A stretch of DNA of 64,000 nucleotides from Ilyonectria destructans (lineage: Eukaryota > Ascomycota > Sordariomycetes > Hypocreales > Nectriaceae), in NCBI GenBank assembly GCA_020740775.1, contig JAHEWK010000014.1:2294001-2358000 (forward strand), written 5' to 3'. The translations under genes were made by a program, and so were the position numbers. Shown piece by piece: positions 32,778-44,194 of this stretch. The notes below the pieces were generated by a model. The model was not told where the DNA came from. It worked only from the letters and a program-made list of their open reading frames with translations, and did not search any database. The first letter of the stretch is position 1. Every line of letters starts with the position of its first letter.

Positions 32778-33714
32778 ATGTCTTGCCGCCGGGTTCTAGC
32801 AGTCTTGGTTTCCTTCCTCGCCATTGCGCTGGCCTGGCAGCCACCGTCGTATAGCGGCTATACGCGAAAATGGAAGGCAGACTTCATCGGTCCACGAGAC
32901 TCGCTGCCGGATTCTCGCAACTGGAATATCGTCACTGGCGACAACAACTACAACAACGAATCCCAGACGTACTCGAGCAATAAACTCAACCTCCGACGAA
33001 CTTCCAAGGGCACCCTTCAGCTAGTCCCGAGAAAAAAGGTCTCAGCTACGAAGGGATGGACGTCTGCGCGCATCGAGAGCACATACACTTTCACTCCAAC
33101 GGCCGGAAAGATCACCAGGTTCGAGTCTTCGCTCCGTCTAGGCGGAAACGCCGCGTTGCACAAGCAGAGCATCTGGCCTGCTTTCTGGCTCCTTGGAGAC
33201 TCTTGCCGGAAAGGTGGAATATGGCCAGCCTGCGGAGAAGTTGATATCATGGAAAACGTCAACGGACAAAAAATCGCATACGGCAGTGTGCATTGCGACG
33301 TAGCACCCGGCGGCATTTGCAACGAAAATACAGGCCTTACAAACACAACCTCCCTCTTGGACAGCAAGTACCACGTCTGGCGTGTGGAGTTTAACCGCAA
33401 AAGCACCAACTACAAGAGCCAGTATATTACTTGGTATATGGACGGGAAACAATTTCATCGTGTTACCGGTACCCAGATTAGTAACACTACGGTGTGGAAG
33501 TCTCTGTGCCAGAGCCCGCTTTACACCATTTTCAACGTCGCTGTCGGCGGCTACTGGGTGAGTTTCCACCTGGATTACATCTCTTGACCGGAGTCCACAT
33601 GTCCCAGAAATGCTAACATATTCGTCGTAGCCTGGTTATCCGAACTCTCAGACATGGGGGGGGATGGACAGCATGATGGAGGTTGGATACGTTGCCCATT
33701 ACGTGTCGACATAG
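32778..33714 (+). CDS. Secreted GH16 family glycoside hydrolase (beta-glucanase-like), 2 exons
   Basis: Exons 32778-33557 and 33631-33714 join in phase 0 over a 73-bp intron and give 287 residues. The start MSCRRVLAVLVSFLAIALAW is a signal peptide. The GH16 catalytic signature E-x-D-x-x-E is intact as GEVDIMENVNG (Glu154 nucleophile, Asp156, Glu159 acid/base). Family landmarks around it are SIWPAFWLLG before and ITWYMDGKQFHRV and YTIFNVAVGGYWPGYP after. The full jelly-roll length of about 260 residues is present, with no binding module or GPI signal. Fungal relatives act on beta-1,3(4)-glucans or galactans; the exact substrate cannot be fixed here. A frame open upstream to 32580 starts far before the signal peptide and is not used. 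Confidence 0.93.
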
Positions 33715-36700
33715 GGTAAATACTATAACAATAATTACGGGAACATTTATAATAGACGATATGTGAAAATATCAGGATTGGAGCGGTAAATTTGGAATAT
33801 ATATGAGAAATAATGTTACCTAAAGTTTGCTACGTATTTGCGAGTGACGTTGAAGAAGCTGTTGGAAACGCGCTAAGCATCTCATTATTAGTCCCTCGGC
33901 ACGTTTGCTAAGTAGCTTATTTCCTAGAATGATTCCTACCTCTCACTCTAGAAGGAGAAGACACTAAATATTTTAACCTGCCCTGATTCTTAATTTTGAG
34001 GTTCACGCCAGATCACGCTTCGGTTAAAGGCCTACTTGTACCAATACAACCTACTTGGAAACAGAATTGATTTTTTAGAGGAAGAAACATGTCTCGTAGA
34101 AATGAAATTTCCTAACTTGCTATATTAAGATGCATTGTTGGTATTATCTTCAGGACTCTTTGTTCAACGGATTGTCTATGTTCACAGACAGTGCTGTATT
34201 GACCTATGCCGATCTCCCATACCTCGACAGAGTGGCAAAAGTTGTGATGAGTTTTCATTTCCTCACTGCCGAAACCCCGGCGTTGTCTTTCAGCCCGACG
34301 ACCTTTTCAAGAGACACACCCAAGAAGTAAAGTAGTGCGCAGTTATTCGAAACTCAAACTTCAGTTGGTATGATTCGGATCTGTTTCGGGGTCTGAGGAT
34401 GTCGATCGATGTGGGGAGTGCATGTAGTGCTTGTGTCGAGGACCCGCAAGAATAGCGTCCGCGTATCCTGGCAATAGTCGGATTTCTTTCCGAAGGCTTT
34501 CTCCACCATAATAGCGAAGCGTTTGCTTTAATCATGAGGTTGTAAATTAGTTTATCTGCGATTGGCCGGGACGGACCACTTTTTATCCAAATCTCACATC
34601 GTCTGCCCCGAACCACACGATGATTTTGGATGCCATACAGGGTAGGCAGAACATTGAAATTCAATCCCAACTTCTCACACATCGGAGCTTGGTTGTGTTG
34701 GTATTGAGACAAAGCGCGTGACTGAGATTCGTGCACTGGTAACATGTAGACTCGTGCAGACATTTATGTGCCTTGGCGAAGAGGCCGTTGCCCGACTAAC
34801 GTGACATGCGTGGAGCAGCATTCTTTTTTGTCCTAATCTGAGGTGCTGGGTTTGTAAGACGTAGGTTAGGATAACTATACCACGTAAAAACCATGGCCAC
34901 ACCTGGATATTTAGTTTCGCCAGGATCACAACGAGTACAATGCCGAGCTGACAGGCAGCAGCTCTACTAACCGCTTTATTGATGCTTCACGGAAAGCCTC
35001 CTACGTCAAGATTCAAACGGCCAGCCCTCATGTCCAGCCATACTAGAGTCTCTGCAGGTGGTGGTAATTTCTCGTGGGCGGTAGAAACAAGCTGCCATGC
35101 CATGGTTTCCCTCCGCCAGCCATGCGGCTCCATCCGCCATCCCGCCCGCGCAGGCAGCTTATCCCACGATGTCTGTATCTTACATTTGCTAAGTCTCTGG
35201 TCAAGGCATAATAGTCGGCCCTCCGGTCGGTTGGCTACCGCGCTCGGTCACGCCGGTCACCTGGGCTCAATTCTCGGCCCATGTTATCAAGGGCTAGATG
35301 TCAGCAAGCGCCACAGTGCGTAGATATTGAGCACAAAGTTGCGACTGCTAGTGCAAGGGGCCGTCCCTTTGTACACTTGACCTGAGTCTAGATCTGTTTG
35401 AAGTCCTGCAAATTTAAGTTGTGTGAAGTGGGTGCACACTAGAAGGATGAGGATGAGGGATCGAAGATAGCTCTGACATTGCCCTTGGTTGCCATTGACG
35501 TTTCCGCCGTGTAGCTACAAGACTGCAGGTTTGGTTTCGCTAAGGAAGGTTAGATAGACGTCTACGGCCATCAGCAGCATCTCTCATTCCCAATCGGCCT
35601 CATGCCTATAGACATTATATAATGCACCATCAAAGGGGTGAAGCATCGCCACCATAGCTCATGACCACTAGCATTCATCGGCACCGACCGGGAGAGGTGG
35701 ATGAGCCCATCGTCTAGTAAGCTATGTCTCACTCGCGGCGTTTTTAGACCAACCAGTCAAGGCAAATCAACTACTCAAGATTACCAACCTCTCCAACTCA
35801 ACGAACCAAGGTCATGCCGGTCTGTGAGGGGCGGACCGGCGACTAGGCCAACGCTATCCACTTAGACCTGTGACACTTAACCCACGAAAAAGGAGACGGC
35901 TGCGTAGGAAAGGGGAGGACTAATTGCGAACTACTGCAGATCTCAGCGAGTTATTGGCGAGCCGGTGATTGAAATCAGTCTCACGAACCATGTCCAGCGG
36001 AGTACAAGAGCAGGTGCGGAGGCGGAGGTGTTATCTGGATGGACGATGAGGCGACTTTCAGGAGTCGCAAGATGTATGTTTCTCCCAATTGCAATTTCTA
36101 CAAGACACTCACTCATCATAAACAATAGTATCATGTGCGGGAACTTCGTATTTTTGGTTGCCGCTATTAAAAGATACTCGCCATCTGCTGCCGGGAGCCG
36201 AATCTCTGGGCACTACCCCGCAGGCTTGACAGCTAAGGAGGCAGAAGTAGACCGCCACGCTCAATATTAAGATTGCAACGTGGACGAGTTAAGACGCGCC
36301 GCATGCTTCAATCCCGGAGTTTCATTCCTACGGGTAATTCATGTTTCCGAACAAATCTAGCCTGCTTCGGAGATGGCAGTGCGGGATCATTCGGTGCACT
36401 GCCGTTTCAGCGCCTCTCGTAAAGTCGGTGCACAGTAACTTCATCCATCGAAGCATCTGTAAATCCGCCAACATTCGCGCCAGCGACTAACAAGTCATGA
36501 CGTAGCGCAAAGTCTCTAGCCGGATAAGGCCCAGAATTCCGGAACACTCTGTAGCCGGTCCGTCGGCTTGCTGCTCTTCCGAGCGACGATCGTACTAGCA
36601 GACGCCTTCCGGGGACTAGCGGCGTGTCTAAGCCATTGATGTCAATACGCCCGCGCGATTGCTAAACCATTGACGGCAATTGGTGGTTTCCCCTGGTTCC

Positions 36701-37435
36701 ATTGGACGTAGTCTGAACTCTGAACCTGTCTCGAGCTCCCTCCGTTTCCTGTTCCAGCCCTGCGTCAGCCCGACACGGCCTGGTGTTTTGGTGGGCGAAT
36801 GCGCTAAGCCCTCCGCTTGTTGACATGGATGTCACTTTAGGCATTCGATGCGGCGAGCATGGTGCGAGAAACAAAACGAAAATGGAAACATCATTTTCAT
36901 CATAATTCCACTCATATGGGAAATGTTCCAGCGTCATGTTTGTACAGGGAGATTCCGCCCCTGGAAGTTGCTGTCTCAACACCACCCCCCAACCATTTGG
37001 ACTGACCGGGAGCTGTCAAGACGGTCTCAGGGCTGGAATCCAGGTAGTCCAATCATGGCCAAGCTAAAGGTAATTGCTGAGTCTATCGTTTTCCTAATGT
37101 GGCTAAGACGGCTGGCGGCAATGCAGCTTCCGCCCAAGCCAGAATCATGTGGCTCCTTTGTTTAGCTTACTCCGTACCACGCCTGCAGAGTATGGACCCA
37201 GCCGAAGGCCCGAACGGAGGCTTACAGATCCGGGGCACTAGCTAAGGAACGAGACAGTGCCGATTCCTGTCGGGTGTAAGACGAGCTCGATGAGTGAACT
37301 TAAGGAGCTGATGTCTACTTAGGAACAGGACAAGAAGCACATCATTCTCAAGTCTCTTCCTCTTCACAGCACGCACTCTCTTGACCTCTCAGAACAACCT
37401 CGAAATCTTTCAATCTTTCAAACCAACCTCTCACG
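33715..37435. other. Longest gene desert in the window, 3.7 kb
   Basis: Only scattered short frames (34290-34763 -, 34979-35323 +, 35965-36270 +, 36662-36985 -) that match no family I know. The last part, from about 37340, is CT-rich and is probably the promoter and 5' UTR of the gene at 37436. Confidence 0.45.
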
Positions 37436-38489
37436 ATGCGCTTCAACAACATTGCTCTGGCCGCGACGGCTGTTGCCGCTGTTTCTGCGCAGCGACCTTC
37501 AGACACCCCCATCTGCGATTACTACACGACAGCCCTGCTCAAGAACAACACCGCCGAGAACCAGCTCACCCTCCTGACTCTTCTTGTCAACACTGTTGTC
37601 ATCGGAAACTGTAAGTCGAAGGCCTCATGCCACACCGGTCGGTCATAGCTAATAGATTGTGTGCTGTTAGACACCCAACCCAATGTCGGCGTCGTGGTTC
37701 CCGGTATCCTTGCTCCTGGCAAGATCAACAAGACAGATGTCAACCTGCTGCCTTACTTCTCGGGCGAGCTTGCCTCTACCAACCGTGGTGGTAAGACGGG
37801 CGAGTCTGTCAACTTCCTCGACGGAGGTGCGGCTAAGCCCCTCATGAAGAACATGGCGGCCGACGATAAGACGTCAAACCAATAGTACGAATGTCCATGC
37901 GCCACGTATCCAGGATTCAAAACTGACAACGACACTTAGCTTCCTCCTCACCCACCTTTACCAATTCTTTGGTTCCCTCCTTGGCTGCTCCGAGCAGGGA
38001 ATGTCCGGCTTCGACGCGTACAAGGGCGAGTCGTCGATGTACAGCGTGCACAAGTTCATGGACCTCGACTACGCCGAGGTCACTTACTTCATCACCCAGG
38101 TTGGCCTTGCTGCGGCCTCGTTCGGAGTTGCTGAAGATGACATCAAGGTTGTTGCCACTGCTCTCGGCGGCCTCTTCAACGTCCGCTGCGCCCCTGCCAC
38201 GACTGTCATCAAGGCCCAGGGCTCCCAGCTCCAGTCCATCTGCATCGACCCCAAGACTTGCCCCCTGGCTATGGACGGTGTCTGCTCCAAATATGACACC
38301 CCCGTCACGCCCAAGAACGCTACCGAGAGCGGATCCGAGAGCTCGTCTACCGCTACTATGACCGGTACCATGAGCGGCAGCGCAACCGCTACCGGCACGG
38401 CCGCTAGCAGCACTCCCACTGGCGGTGCTACTGCCGTTGGCCTCAGCTGGGCGGCTGCTGCCATTGGATTCGCTGCTTTCATGCTATAA
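37436..38489 (+). CDS. GPI-anchored secreted protein of a conserved fungal family, function unknown, 3 exons
   Basis: Exons 37436-37610, 37671-37884 and 37940-38489 join with matching phases to give 312 residues. A signal peptide (MRFNNIALAATAVAAVSAQ) is followed by a helical domain of about 220 residues with PICDYYTTALLKNNTAENQ, YFLLTHLYQFFGSLLGCS, SMYSVHKFMDLDYAEVTYFI and QVGLAAASFGVAEDD, plus several cysteines. A Ser/Thr/Gly-rich stretch of about 60 residues then leads to a hydrophobic tail ending WAAAAIGFAAFML, the form of a GPI signal. The family is common in Pezizomycotina but I know of no function. It should sit on the outer plasma membrane or cell wall. A CT-rich leader precedes the ATG, which suggests good expression. 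Confidence 0.85.
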
Positions 38490-39212
38490 GGAGAAGGAAG
38501 TTTAGGATTGTAGAATAGGACGTGCCATTTACCTAAAACGGCTGCATCACAAGTCATGGTGTCAAATTGGATCTCAACCCTTATTGTGGTCGAGAGCGGA
38601 GCGAATTTCACAGACTGATACTTAATAATACAATATCATTCATCAGCAGACTTGGTCATGGCGTTGAGATTGTGCTCATATCTAGGATTCAAGTGTGTAT
38701 TCGCTGAAAAAATTCACTCTTCGGAGTCCATGCTTGCTTTATCTAGCAACCATCGATTTCGAAACATGGAGTGAAGAGGAGGTTGGCAGAGACCTAAAAC
38801 GAGTAGAAAGCACGGTTGATTCCCTCGTGAGCGGGATTCTCGAGGTGTCCAACAAATAACCAAAGTTAGATTTGAATCGCTCTATTCAATTTAAATATCA
38901 ATTTAGACACTTTTATCGGATATATCTTACATTAAATAATCAGCTTTGAAAACATTTATTGGCCTTGTCAAGGAAGTCGAACAGTAACAATAAAAATTTG
39001 TTGATTCGGTCACAAAACGATCTCGAAAATCGAAAAAAGCCCCAACAGAGCATTCCGGTACCCCGATTTGACCTACGCATGGAGATGACCGAGACGAGAC
39101 AACTGACAAGCACGGGCGAGAGTCATAAAGCCGTCGTCCGATGTCACCTACCACGAGAGACAACGGCGAGAAGGACGAATGTAAGAATCATATTTGTCCA
39201 TGCTGCTCCAGT
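38490..39212. other. Intergenic stretch between convergent genes, 0.7 kb
   Basis: 3' regions of the GPI-protein gene (+) and the C2H2 factor gene (-), which converge here. No other gene recognised. Confidence 0.55.
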
Positions 39213-41007
39213 TCATTCTGGTATTTCATGTTGTGTCCGAAACGCAGACATCCATTCGTTGTTGTCTGCAATTGTATGTTCCCAGCCATCCGCACTTCCA
39301 TAAACCAGTCTCCTGGCTTCGTCCTGAAACATTTGATCGTTGGGGAAGATGCCCTGCGAGATGTTCCGTTGAGCAAACCGTCCGAGGTGCAAGGCCAGAA
39401 AACTGGCGTAGGTTGTTGGACTTAGTTCTAGAAGGGGGAAGCTAGGTAGTCCTGCATTGTCCCCTTCCGCATCTTCTGATTGACTGGCATTAGTCAATGC
39501 ATGCTTCTCCAAGATTTGAGACAAATGATCCGTTGTTCTCGGGTCTGTGGCAGAAAACGGGACCAGCGTCTTGGCTTCGGCTGCCAAGGTATATGGCGGT
39601 ATCGCGTTCCTGACCTGAGCGGCCACAAATGGATCAAATCCATTCCCTCCTTTCCAATCTCTCATGGTCAGTCCCTTTCGGAAATGGTCTGAGAGATGAT
39701 CGGCACGAATTTGCCACGCTGTTAGCTTCTCATCGCAAAATCCACATCTTGAGACAATTGCAGGGGGTTCAATCTTCCAATGATCAATAATAGGCAGAGC
39801 CTCAAGCCGGTGAAAGACGCGAAGATGTTGGACAAGGTGATCCTTTCGACGAAAAGCTCGCGGTTCCTGGCCAGCATGGCAGGCATGGTGGTTGTGGGTG
39901 CCAAGATGATCATCTGTTGGATCCAGCATGTTGCAATAGGCGCAGTGGGTTCTTCCAGTCGTGGGGAGCACAATCGACCCCCCATCTGGTGCGCAAACCC
40001 ACTGGTCGAGGTCTAAATGAAGTGACTTTTCGTGACGAGCCCAATCGTACTTGGTTTTGAAGGCATCGCAACAGAATGTACACGGAAACCTCCGCAGGTC
40101 ATTTGCGCCTGGCTTGTTTCTGCGAGTCTTCCTGACTCTCCCTATGGAGGACGATACCGGGCCCAGGAAACTGTTCGATTTCGAAGACCTGCTTGACGAG
40201 ACTGAACTCGACGAACAAGTCGTCCAACTGTTGAGACTGACACTCGAGGCGGGCGTTCTTCCTAAACTCCTCGATCTAGTATCTTGCCGTACCGGACTCC
40301 TCTGCAAGGCGTCGGCGATGGCGGAGAGAGATGCCGGCTCGGTTTCCGGAGGGCTGTCTCGCCATCTCTGAAGGGGATCCATGCTGCTGCTTGGCGTGGA
40401 CACGGTGGGAATCGAAACAGGCCGGCCGACGGATCCATGAGAGCGAAAGTATCTGCTTCTGCGACGAGGAAGGCTTGGTTGCGGTCCACTGAATAATGGC
40501 CTGTCGAAACGGGCATCTAGAGGCTCATTTGTGTCGTTAGGTGCCCCGGGTAATGGGAACGACGGCTGAAGTGGCCATGCGCCATCGACACCTCCAGGAA
40601 CATGGTACTGGGGTAGCCCAAGAGAGGTATAGCTCGAATTGTCATGTGTCATGTCATTGGGGCTGTTGAGGAATTGGCAAGACAGGCCATCAAACTTGGG
40701 GAATGCATCATCCCTCACTCCCACGCTGTCGCCGCTCAAGGGTGGTTGTTCACTTGGCGCCGCGCAGGATGCAACCCAGTTATCTATAGATTGAGGTGCT
40801 TGATAGGGATTATCTTCTTCGTGGGCCTCTAGAGGCATCCAACATTGACCATCTGGGAATATATCTGGCAATTCTTATGTCCGAGAACCGGTCAGTGATG
40901 GGTTTGAAGTGAGGGGTCGCCTGGAACTCACCGCTGGAGTACGCATTGCCGACGTCTATCACGGACCACAAAGCAGGGACATCCTCTTGGCCATGTTGAG
41001 AGTTCAT
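39213..41007 (-). CDS. C2H2 zinc-finger transcription factor, 2 exons
   Basis: Exon 41007-40932 (MNSQHGQEDVPALWSVIDVG) and exon 40873-39213 join over a 58-bp intron (GTGAGT...AAG) with matching phase to give 578 residues. The first 280 residues are Ser/Pro-rich and low in complexity, as in activation regions, and include a basic run IGRVRKTRRNKPG just before the fingers. A classic finger FPCTFC...KYDWARHEKSLH lies near residues 289-311, then two non-standard units (HCAYC...H...AFRRKDHLVQHLRVFH, about 336-380, and SRCGFC...RADHLSDHF, about 400-422). The C-terminal 150 residues are helical. This form is shared by an uncharacterised group of fungal C2H2 regulators. Targets are unknown. It should act in the nucleus. 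Confidence 0.85.
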
Positions 41008-41760
41008 TCCTACGCAAGTTGGGTATAAATTAGGCGATGCTCGACGTTGGGCGCGGGAACGCAATATGATGCAATATCGTCATCGTCGACGGCAAAGTGC
41101 ATGATTTTCTCTCATTAGTCACATCAGACGACATGCCGGGGCACCGGCTATGAGGCGGAGATTGTGACAAATTGCCGATCTCGGACAGTCGTAGCGTGTG
41201 TTCAACAGAGGAGACAATCCACTCCGCGCGCGTATGGCCGTCCCACTCGCTTGTTAGTGTGGCCCCGAACGCGTCTTGTCAAGGCTAATAAACCCTGGAT
41301 AGGAAGGACAGCGAAGTGAATTCCATATCTGGCACATATGAATAGCTTGTACTTAGACGGCAATTTGCATACCCCGCAAGTTGTCTTGGTGGGGGTAATT
41401 CTCACGATAAATCACGTCAAGTAGAAGATTCGATTGACCGGCATTTTCGGAATTTGAAGTCTCAGGGGTCCGTTATCGCTACCACCTTTCCTTTTGCCAA
41501 GAGATCAATTGCATCCCATTAATGCCATGTACAATCTGCCGGAGCCTCGATCCCGGGTCGAGACGCAGAGCTGCTTTTAGTAATCCACGGGACTCCATTC
41601 CCGATGGGACAGCTAGATCGACTCGCGCTCAACCATCGAGATAAAATGCCTTGGCAATGGCCATGGGTGTCATATTTTGAAGCCGCTCATACCAGCAAAT
41701 TTCTATCGCCTCATCCGACCCAACTACTAATCTCGCACCGCAACACCAAACACCTCCAAT
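41008..41760. other. Intergenic stretch, 0.75 kb
   Basis: Promoter region of the C2H2 gene on the left and of the dead dehydrogenase on the right. Nothing else recognised. Confidence 0.5.
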
Positions 41761-42180
41761 ATGCCGGAAGCCACGCAATCTACCTCGCCCGCGTCGTGGG
41801 AAAGCTGTGGTCAATACCTTCAACAAGCTAGGACTCTGAAGCTGGAGCACTGGTCACTGGCGCCCCCTGCGTCTGATGAAGTCTAAATCGCGATCCGCTC
41901 AACGACCATATGTGGATCTGATGTACACTACTATAACTATTTTCGCAACGGCAACACCCAAGTCCTTAAACCTTGTGTCTCGGACACGAATCAGCTGGCG
42001 AGGTCATTGCTCTGGGCTCCAACGTTTGACATACTCAACCTGATCTGAAAGTTGGCGACGCTGTCGCACTTGAAGTCGGTGTTCCGTGCCAAGAATGCGC
42101 CCATTGCTAGAGTGGCCGATACAATACCTGCCCTACCTTGAGATTTCGAAGCTCTAGATCGGCATTCCCTCCTACCAGGG
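41761..42180 (+). pseudogene. Decayed zinc-dependent sugar-alcohol (sorbitol/xylitol-type) dehydrogenase, 5' part only
   Basis: From an ATG at 41761 the frame reads MPEATQSTSPASWESCGQYL, later LKLEHWSLAPPASDEV, a TAA (41884), then IAIRSTTICGSDVHYYNYFR. A frame change near 41975 leads to LGHESAGEVIALGSNV, a TGA (42027), LKVGDAVALEVGVPCQECAH, a TAG (42108), and SGRYNTCPTLRFRSS. These are the catalytic-zinc (ICGSDVHYY, GHESAGEV) and structural-zinc (C..C..C) parts of medium-chain sorbitol/xylitol dehydrogenases. The second half (the Rossmann domain) is missing after about 42180. Replacing each stop by its C-to-T precursor (CAA, CGA, CAG) would give residues that suit the family, which points to RIP-like mutation. 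The intact sugar/polyol-type dehydrogenase at 42785 lies next to it. Confidence 0.8.
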
Positions 42181-42784
42181 CACATAGTAAGAATATGTTG
42201 ATCACCCAGCTAGATGGAATCTACGGAGTACCTTATTTAGAGATTGGTAGTCACAGCATCACATATGCATGGAACTCTAGGGTAATTGGTAGGCCACGCC
42301 AACTCAAATGCCGTGGCTTTTTAGCGAGACGCAGTCATTCTGGGCTCTTGATCCCACACCGTCGTCGACTCCCTGGCGTAACGCTTACTGTCAGGTCCGG
42401 ACCCGAAAACCCGAATTCCACACCCCGCGTCGAGCGTCTTTTAAACGAATAACAACACGTGAACAAAATTGAGGCTATATTATAGCGCCCGGGCTGAGAA
42501 TTGGGCCCGTCATCCCCTATATCCCTGAACCCCCGCATTAGACTGTTCGTCTAACTCCACAGACAGGACGTGGATTGTGGAGAGATCTCTTTGAGGCGCA
42601 ATTGATCGTGATGTTGTCTCTTCCTTTCGGGGGTGAAATTCCGAAGCCACGATGAATTCCTTCAACTGGAATACCCATGCCTACTACATCCGATGATATA
42701 TGAGAGGAATCTTCCTCGCCTGGGTCTTCCATTCCATACCACATCAAGTTCTCATCCTGCCGCTTATATCCAACGCTCGTCAGA
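42181..42784. other. Intergenic stretch, 0.6 kb
   Basis: The Rossmann half of the dead dehydrogenase is not found here. It holds the promoter of the gene at 42785. Confidence 0.5.
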
Positions 42785-43915
42785 ATGACTGTTCAGAAAC
42801 TGAAGATCGCCTGCGCTGGCCTCGGTCGGATGGGCTCCCGCCATGCCCTCAACTTCCTCAACCGTACGCCCCGCGCAGAACTTGTGGCCGTCTTCACACC
42901 GGCTCCCCATGAGATTGAATGGGCACGCGAAGAACTCGAGCCCCACGGTGTCACAATCTACACTAGTTATGAGGAGATGTTGAAGCATCCCGAACTGGCC
43001 GCTGTCATGATCGCTACCGTGACGGCTGCTCATGCCGAAGAGGCCATCAAGGCGATCGAAGCAGACATGCACGTCTTGTGCGAGAAGCCCCTCAGTATTA
43101 GCATTGAAGTCGTAAGCCTACCCATTCCTTCAACCTGAATGCTTCCATTTTCTCCCAACTTAAAGTTCTAACAAGCGATTGATTAGTCTCAAAGTGTTGT
43201 CGACGCTGCAAGTCGCAAGCCGCATCTGAAGGTCCTTTGTGGCCTCTCTCGCCGCTTTGACAAATCGTACCGGGATGCCCTCAAGCACATTGATTCCGGC
43301 GGTATTGGCCAGCCCTCTGTCTTTCGCTCCCAGACTTGCGACAAGTTTGACACTTCGGGTTTCTTTGTCGCCTATGCCGAATTTAGCGGGGGAATCTTTG
43401 TTGACTGCACCATCCACGATATCGACCTGGCCCTGTGGTACTTTGGCCAAGACTCTATTGTGAAGAGCATTTCTGCTGTAGGCATTACGGCCGTCGCCCC
43501 GGATCTCCGCAAACATAAGGACGTTGACAATGGCGTTGGTATCGTCGAGTTTTGGGGCGGCAAGATCGCATTCTTTTATGCCTGCCGCATGATGGCTGGC
43601 GGAGTGCATGACATGACTGAGATTATCGGCACCAAGGGCAAGGTAGCGGTCAACACGAACCCATCATCGTCCCTAGTAGAGGTGCACGAGTCGAACGGGA
43701 TACGGCGCGAGCTGCCACAAGACTACTATGCCAGATTCGAGTATGCGTTTGTGGCCATGACGAATGAGTTTACCGCTGCATGTTTGGATAACACTGAGCT
43801 GCCATTCAAGTTATCGGGTGCCGTGAAGGCTCTTACTATCGGCTCTGCTCTTCAGGAGAGTATGAAATCGGGAAAGAAGATCAATTTTGATGAAACCGGT
43901 CGTCGGATTGACTAA
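42785..43915 (+). CDS. Gfo/Idh/MocA-family oxidoreductase (inositol 2-dehydrogenase-like), 2 exons
   Basis: Exons 42785-43111 and 43187-43915 join in phase 0 over a 75-bp intron and give 351 residues. The N-terminal Rossmann fold shows the dinucleotide loop GLGRMG (residues 12-17). The family hallmark CEKPLS (EKP, 100-102) and the later DCTIHDIDLALWYFG, with the conserved His/Asp, are in place. The C-terminal domain contains MTEIIGTKGKVAVNTNP. Proteins of this group oxidise myo-inositol or related sugars with NAD(P)+; the exact substrate is not clear from sequence. There is no signal peptide, so it is cytosolic. Next to it, on the same strand, is a dead sugar-alcohol dehydrogenase gene, so the two may once have acted in one polyol pathway. 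Confidence 0.9.
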
Positions 43916-44194
43916 TGAAGGAATGAAGCAGGGAAAATACTTTCCATAGAAGGGATACTGTGTTCTACGTCGGATCTATTACGATGATAAGGGGGTTGGT
44001 CACTGGTACCGGCTCTGAATACCTATTCAATTTCCAATGTTTGGCTTGGGCATCTTTTGGCACACCCAATGGCAAGTCACTGCTTCGAGTTGAAATCCTA
44101 CAATCTTATCTCTTTAACGGCAAGCTTCGGGATAAAGGGATTGAATTGCAGGCTGAAGGCAAAGCTAAATGTACCAACCACATGGTGTGAGTTC

